This document shows positions 61,010-64,000 of a stretch of 64,000 bases of DNA, in pieces; the first letter of the stretch is position 1, and each line of letters opens with the position of its first letter. Origin of the DNA: Ruminococcus sp. UNK.MGS-30 (GTDB taxonomy: Bacteria > Bacillota > Clostridia > Oscillospirales > Ruminococcaceae); assembly GCA_000980705.1 (NCBI GenBank), contig LBCK01000002.1, positions 124,001 to 188,000 of the forward strand, given 5' to 3'. The translations under genes and the position numbers were made by a program. The notes below the pieces were generated by a model. The model did not search any database, had not been told where the DNA came from, and saw only the letters and a program-made list of their open reading frames with translations.

Positions 61010-62188
61010 ATGGATTATGCAGCTGAATCTCTGAAACTGCACTATGACTGGCAAGGCAAGATCGAGGTCACACTTCGTGCGCCGCTGGAAACCGCCGATG
61101 ATCTTTCTCTGGCGTATACGCCCGGCGTTGCACAGCCCTGCCTGGAAATTCAGAAAGATGTTTCCAAGAGCTATGACCTGACCCGCCGGGGCAACCTGGT
61201 CGCTGTTATCACAGACGGCACGGCTGTTCTGGGTCTGGGCGATATCGGCCCGGAGGCTGGTATGCCGGTCATGGAAGGCAAGTGCGCACTGTTCAAGCGT
61301 TTCGGCAACGTGGATGCGATTCCGCTCTGCGTCCGCTCCAAGAATGTGGACGAGATCGTGGAGACAGTTCGCCTCATCGCCGGCAGTTTCGGCGGCGTGA
61401 ACCTGGAGGACATCTCCGCACCACGCTGCTTTGAAATCGAACGCCGCCTGAAGGAATGCTGCGACATTCCGATTTTCCACGATGACCAGCACGGCACGGC
61501 AGTCGTTACGCTGGCAGCGATGCTCAACGCATTGAAACTGGTGGGCAAGGATATCCACGATATCCGTGTGGTTACCAGCGGCGCAGGCGCTGCCGGTCTG
61601 GCAATCATCCGCCTGCTGATCGCTATGGGTCTGGATCCGCACCATGTGATCCTCTGCGACCGCCACGGTGCGATCTATGAGGGCAGAGACGATCTGAACC
61701 CCCAGAAGGAAGAAATGGCGAAGATCACCAACAGCGGTCACAAGGCTGGTACGCTGGCAGAGATGCTGGTGGATGCCGATGTATTCATCGGCGTATCCGC
61801 ACCGCACTGCGTGACACCGGAAATGGTGAAGTCTATGGCGAAGGACCCGATCATCTTTGCCATGGCAAACCCCACGCCGGAGATCATGCCGGACGAGGCG
61901 CTGGCGGCTGGTGCAGCCGTTATGGGTACCGGACGCAGCGACTTCCCGAACCAGATCAACAACGTTCTGGCATTCCCGGGCATCTTCCGTGGCGCACTGG
62001 ACGTTCGTGCAAGCGACATCAACGACGCTATGAAGATCGCTGCTGCAAAGGCAATCGCTGACTTCGTAACGCCCGAAAAGCTGTCTGCGGAATATATCAT
62101 TCCCAGCCCGCTGGAAGAGGGTGTCAGCGCCGCTGTTGCAAAGGCAGTTGCACAGGCTGCCAAGGACACCGGCGTAGCCAGAGTGTAA
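61010..62188 (+). CDS. NAD(P)-dependent malic enzyme (oxaloacetate-decarboxylating)
   Basis: A 392-residue short-form bacterial malic enzyme converting malate to pyruvate and CO2. Visible: LAYTPGVAQPCLEI, GDIGPEAGMPVMEGKCALFK, metal-site FGGVNLEDISAPRCFEIE, IFHDDQHGTAVV, nucleotide fold VVTSGAGAAGLAIIRLL and the late FAMANPTPEIMPDEA. It lacks the phosphotransacetylase-like extension of long forms. ATG 61010 has AAAGGGA upstream; an in-frame TTG at 60989 precedes that site. It pairs with the upstream dehydrogenase. Confidence 0.93.
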   Translation: MDYAAESLKLHYDWQGKIEVTLRAPLETADDLSLAYTPGVAQPCLEIQKDVSKSYDLTRRGNLVAVITDGTAVLGLGDIGPEAGMPVMEGKCALFKRFGNVDAIPLCVRSKNVDEIVETVRLIAGSFGGVNLEDISAPRCFEIERRLKECCDIPIFHDDQHGTAVVTLAAMLNALKLVGKDIHDIRVVTSGAGAAGLAIIRLLIAMGLDPHHVILCDRHGAIYEGRDDLNPQKEEMAKITNSGHKAGTLAEMLVDADVFIGVSAPHCVTPEMVKSMAKDPIIFAMANPTPEIMPDEALAAGAAVMGTGRSDFPNQINNVLAFPGIFRGALDVRASDINDAMKIAAAKAIADFVTPEKLSAEYIIPSPLEEGVSAAVAKAVAQAAKDTGVARV

Positions 62189-62216
62189 CATCTGACAGCA
62201 CAAAAAGAAAATCTTG

Positions 62217-62250
62217 GGACAGGGGATATTATGGTCTCCTGTCCTTTTTT
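62217..62250 (+). terminator. Terminator of the malic enzyme gene
   Basis: GGACAGG (62217-62223) pairs with CCTGTCC (62238-62244), followed by six T residues. Confidence 0.88.
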
Positions 62251-62361
62251 GTGGATAATGTCAAATCAAACTGACTGTACAAAAGAATATTAAGTGAATT
62301 TCCCGTTTGACAATTGGAAATTTGGGAATTTGTTTCAGATAGAAAAAAACACAAAAACCAC

Positions 62362-62390
62362 TTGCAGATTTGTGTGAAATGTGCTAAAAT
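62362..62390 (+). promoter_or_regulatory. Promoter of the ComEA-like gene
   Basis: TTGCAG (62362-62367), 17 bp and TAAAAT (62385-62390). Confidence 0.6.
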
Positions 62391-62470
62391 AGACAATGGA
62401 CTTTGAATCTGATTTCGAAGTCCCATACAGCGATGACGCATCTCGTCTCGCAAAGCAGGAAAGATTGTCT

Positions 62471-63262
62471 ATGAAACGAAAATTACCCAAGTGGTCGGGC
62501 GTCGCAGCCCTGGTTCTGCTTGCCGGTGCGCTGGGCGTACTGGCGTGGCAGGGCAGCCGGCATCTTACCGCAGCGTCCGGGAACACACCGGCTCGTCTGG
62601 CAGCTGTCTCCGAAACAGTTACCGACATCGGCACGCTCCCGGCAGAGGAATCCCAGCCCTGTCCGCAGACGGCGGCTGTGACCCGGCAGACTGAAACGTC
62701 TGTGACATCTGACAGCTCGCCGCAAACCGCAGTGACGTTTCCTCTGGAACTGAACGCTGCCGGAGCGGCGGAACTGGAACAGCTGCCGGGGATCGGCGCA
62801 GTTCTTGCGCAGCGCATCGTGGCATACCGTACACAGATCGGCGGCTTTTCCAACCGGGAACAGCTGCTGGAGGTGGAGGGCATCGGTGCGGCAACGCTGG
62901 AAGGACTGAACGGCTGGATTTTCGTGGAAAACGAGACGGCGCTTTCGGCAGAGCCGGAACAGCCCTTGCCGGAGGAGACCCCACCGCCGCAGCCGGCGGA
63001 AGAATCGGCGTTGCCGGAGACTTCGGCAGAGACCACGCCGCTGATGCCGCTGCCCCTGGATCTCAACCGGGCGGGGGAAGAGGATCTGATGCAGCTGCCG
63101 GATATGCAGCCGGCGCTGGCAGCAGAAATTGTGGCATTCCGGGAACGGATCACCGCATTCTCTTCGGTGTATGAACTGCTTTATGTGGACGGCATGACGG
63201 AGGCCTATTTCACGGAAATTCGGGATTCTGTGCAAATTTACGGGGACATTGCCCCGGAATAA
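62471..63262 (+). CDS. ComEA-like membrane-anchored helix-hairpin-helix protein
   Basis: A 263-residue protein with an N-terminal anchor helix (WSGVAALVLLAGALGVLAW), a Ser/Thr/Glu-rich spacer and two ComEA-type HhH modules. The first is canonical: LNAAGAAELEQLPGIGAVLAQRIVAYR ... LLEVEGIGAATLEGL. The second (LNRAGEEDLMQLPDMQPALAAEIVAFRE ... LLYVDGMTEAYF) has lost the GIG turns. ATG 62471 with AGGAAAG upstream gives a proper anchor; a start at 62396 would lie only about six bases after the -10 element. ComEA binds incoming DNA during transformation, but no other com genes are here, so a general extracellular DNA-binding role is as likely. Confidence 0.8.
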   Translation: MKRKLPKWSGVAALVLLAGALGVLAWQGSRHLTAASGNTPARLAAVSETVTDIGTLPAEESQPCPQTAAVTRQTETSVTSDSSPQTAVTFPLELNAAGAAELEQLPGIGAVLAQRIVAYRTQIGGFSNREQLLEVEGIGAATLEGLNGWIFVENETALSAEPEQPLPEETPPPQPAEESALPETSAETTPLMPLPLDLNRAGEEDLMQLPDMQPALAAEIVAFRERITAFSSVYELLYVDGMTEAYFTEIRDSVQIYGDIAPE

Positions 63263-63402
63263 CGCTTTTTTGAGCAAACTCCATACTTTAACCATTTTGT
63301 AACCTTTTTCGGAATGATTCGAAATTTCTGACATATTGCACAAAAAATCGGAGCAAAATTTGTATAGTACCACTGAAAAAAATAAAAGAATGGTTTAAGC
63401 CA

Positions 63403-63431
63403 TTGACATTCGTTGCGAATTGTTGTATATT
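63403..63431 (+). promoter_or_regulatory. Promoter of the solute-binding lipoprotein gene
   Basis: TTGACA (63403-63408), 17 bp and TATATT (63426-63431), giving a leader of ~160 nt. The rest of the 63263-63597 gap has no gene or mosaic repeat. Confidence 0.75.
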
Positions 63432-63597
63432 AGGCTTATCACAAGAATTGTTCTCTGGCACAGTTTTGTGCATTTTCACAGAGGACAGCATCGGTGTGCA
63501 GTGAAATGCAAGTTTGCTGCACGAAAAAAGTTTATTGCACTGCTATGCCAAAACCGGCACAAAGTGTGATATATATATTTAAGGAGGAAAAATTCCA

Positions 63598-64000
63598 ATG
63601 AACAAGTTGAAAAGAACACTGGCTCTGATGGCTGCATTGGCAATGACTGCTACTGCATTCGTAGGATGCGGCGGCAACGAAAGCTCCAGCTCTTCTGAGT
63701 CTAAGGCAGAAAGCTCTGCTGAAGAAAGCAGCGAAGCAGATGCAGATTCCGCTGAAGATTCTACCGCTGAAGAAGAATCTTCTGTTGAGTCCGCAGCTGG
63801 CTACACCAACGTTGATGTTCCGGCTCTGGGCGAACCGGACGGCTCCCTGAAGGACGGCGGCGACAAGCTGACTATCCTGTGCTGGAACGATGATGACCTG
63901 AAGTACATGTACGACATCGTTGCTGATGCAACCGGCATGGACAAGAGCATGATCAACTACAAGAACGTTGGTTCTAGCGGTACTGATGCTAACGAACAGT
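63598..64000 (+). CDS. Extracellular solute-binding lipoprotein of an ABC importer, 3' truncated
   Basis: AAGGAGG precedes ATG 63598; the frame stays open to the window end. The signal peptide ends at lipobox FVGC (Cys at residue 23), followed by a Ser/Glu-rich spacer (residues ~27-65) and the start of a binding domain (DKLTILCWNDDDLKYMYDIV). The W-N/D-D start is typical of sugar ABC-transporter binding proteins (family 1). The substrate cannot be inferred from the visible part. A strong ribosome-binding site and biased codons suggest high expression. Confidence 0.85.
   Translation, partial: MNKLKRTLALMAALAMTATAFVGCGGNESSSSSESKAESSAEESSEADADSAEDSTAEEESSVESAAGYTNVDVPALGEPDGSLKDGGDKLTILCWNDDDLKYMYDIVADATGMDKSMINYKNVGSSGTDANEQ

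Noticed and set aside
59843..62203. A 786-residue minus-strand frame spanning two genes
   Set aside because: It is antisense to both the dehydrogenase and malic enzyme, has no start signal or motif, and is a codon-bias shadow.
63437..63597. Riboswitch in the leader of the solute-binding protein gene
   Set aside because: Short complementary stretches exist, but I could not match them to a known aptamer or build a convincing consensus fold.

Overview
The window reads as a chromosomal segment of a fibre-degrading, cellulosome-forming Firmicute of the Ruminococcus type (R. champanellensis or callidus-like is my inference). The evidence is clostridial-style housekeeping genes with strong AGGAGG ribosome-binding sites, sigma-A-like promoters (TTGACA, 17 bp, TATAAT), and three secreted proteins ending in type I dockerins: a BspA-like leucine-rich-repeat protein, a CBM22-GH10 xylanase and a GH9-CBM3c endoglucanase. 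A GH2 enzyme and a truncated sialate O-acetylesterase add to the carbohydrate theme. Most of the window is moderately GC-rich; the dockerin-LRR gene near 7.1-8.1 kb is clearly AT-rich.

Layout. 1-6.6 kb: acetylesterase end, small tail-anchored protein, rlmB, a P-type-ATPase-like membrane protein without catalytic motifs, and an LCP cell-wall ligase. 7-13.3 kb: LRR-dockerin, trkA-trkH, a histidine-less HPr-like protein, mtaB. 13.5-22 kb: purL, a D,D-carboxypeptidase homologue lacking its active-site residues, pgi, a P-loop protein, DUF177-rpmF. 22.7-32.8 kb: der-plsY-gpsA, a LysR regulator, a collagen-like protein, a GT2-TPR glycosyltransferase, a replisome-organizer-like protein, a nitroreductase. 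33.3-41.3 kb: a phosphate regulon, pstSCAB-phoU then phoP-phoR. 41.4-55.7 kb: five copies of a type I toxin-antitoxin-like cassette scattered among dnaC/dnaD-type genes, tRNA-Leu, tRNA-Arg, tRNA-Lys, an AbrB-like regulator, a serine hydrolase, the xylanase, paired zinc-ribbon membrane proteins and the GH2 enzyme. 55.7-64 kb: a CPA2 antiporter, the GH9 cellulase, an LDH/MDH-family enzyme next to malic enzyme, a ComEA-like protein and the start of a solute-binding lipoprotein.

The large intergenic spaces are mostly filled by one family of mosaic hairpin repeats (built from GGGGCGAAC-type, CTCCTCT-AGAGGAG, GGCACGAAGTGCC, CAAGCC-GGCTTG and related palindromes). They occur at about fifteen loci, separate genes within the pst operon and plsY-gpsA, and apparently supply the stop codon of two genes.

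Main points for follow-up: (1) five type I toxin/antisense cassettes, three with identical 47-residue peptides; (2) the mosaic repeat family; (3) three proteins that keep a fold but have lost catalytic residues (P1B-ATPase-like, PBP5-like, HPr-like); (4) a possible attenuator in the phoPR leader; (5) a dehydrogenase with a malate-type Arg beside malic enzyme, suggesting a malate shunt. All assignments come from reading the sequence; no database search was run.
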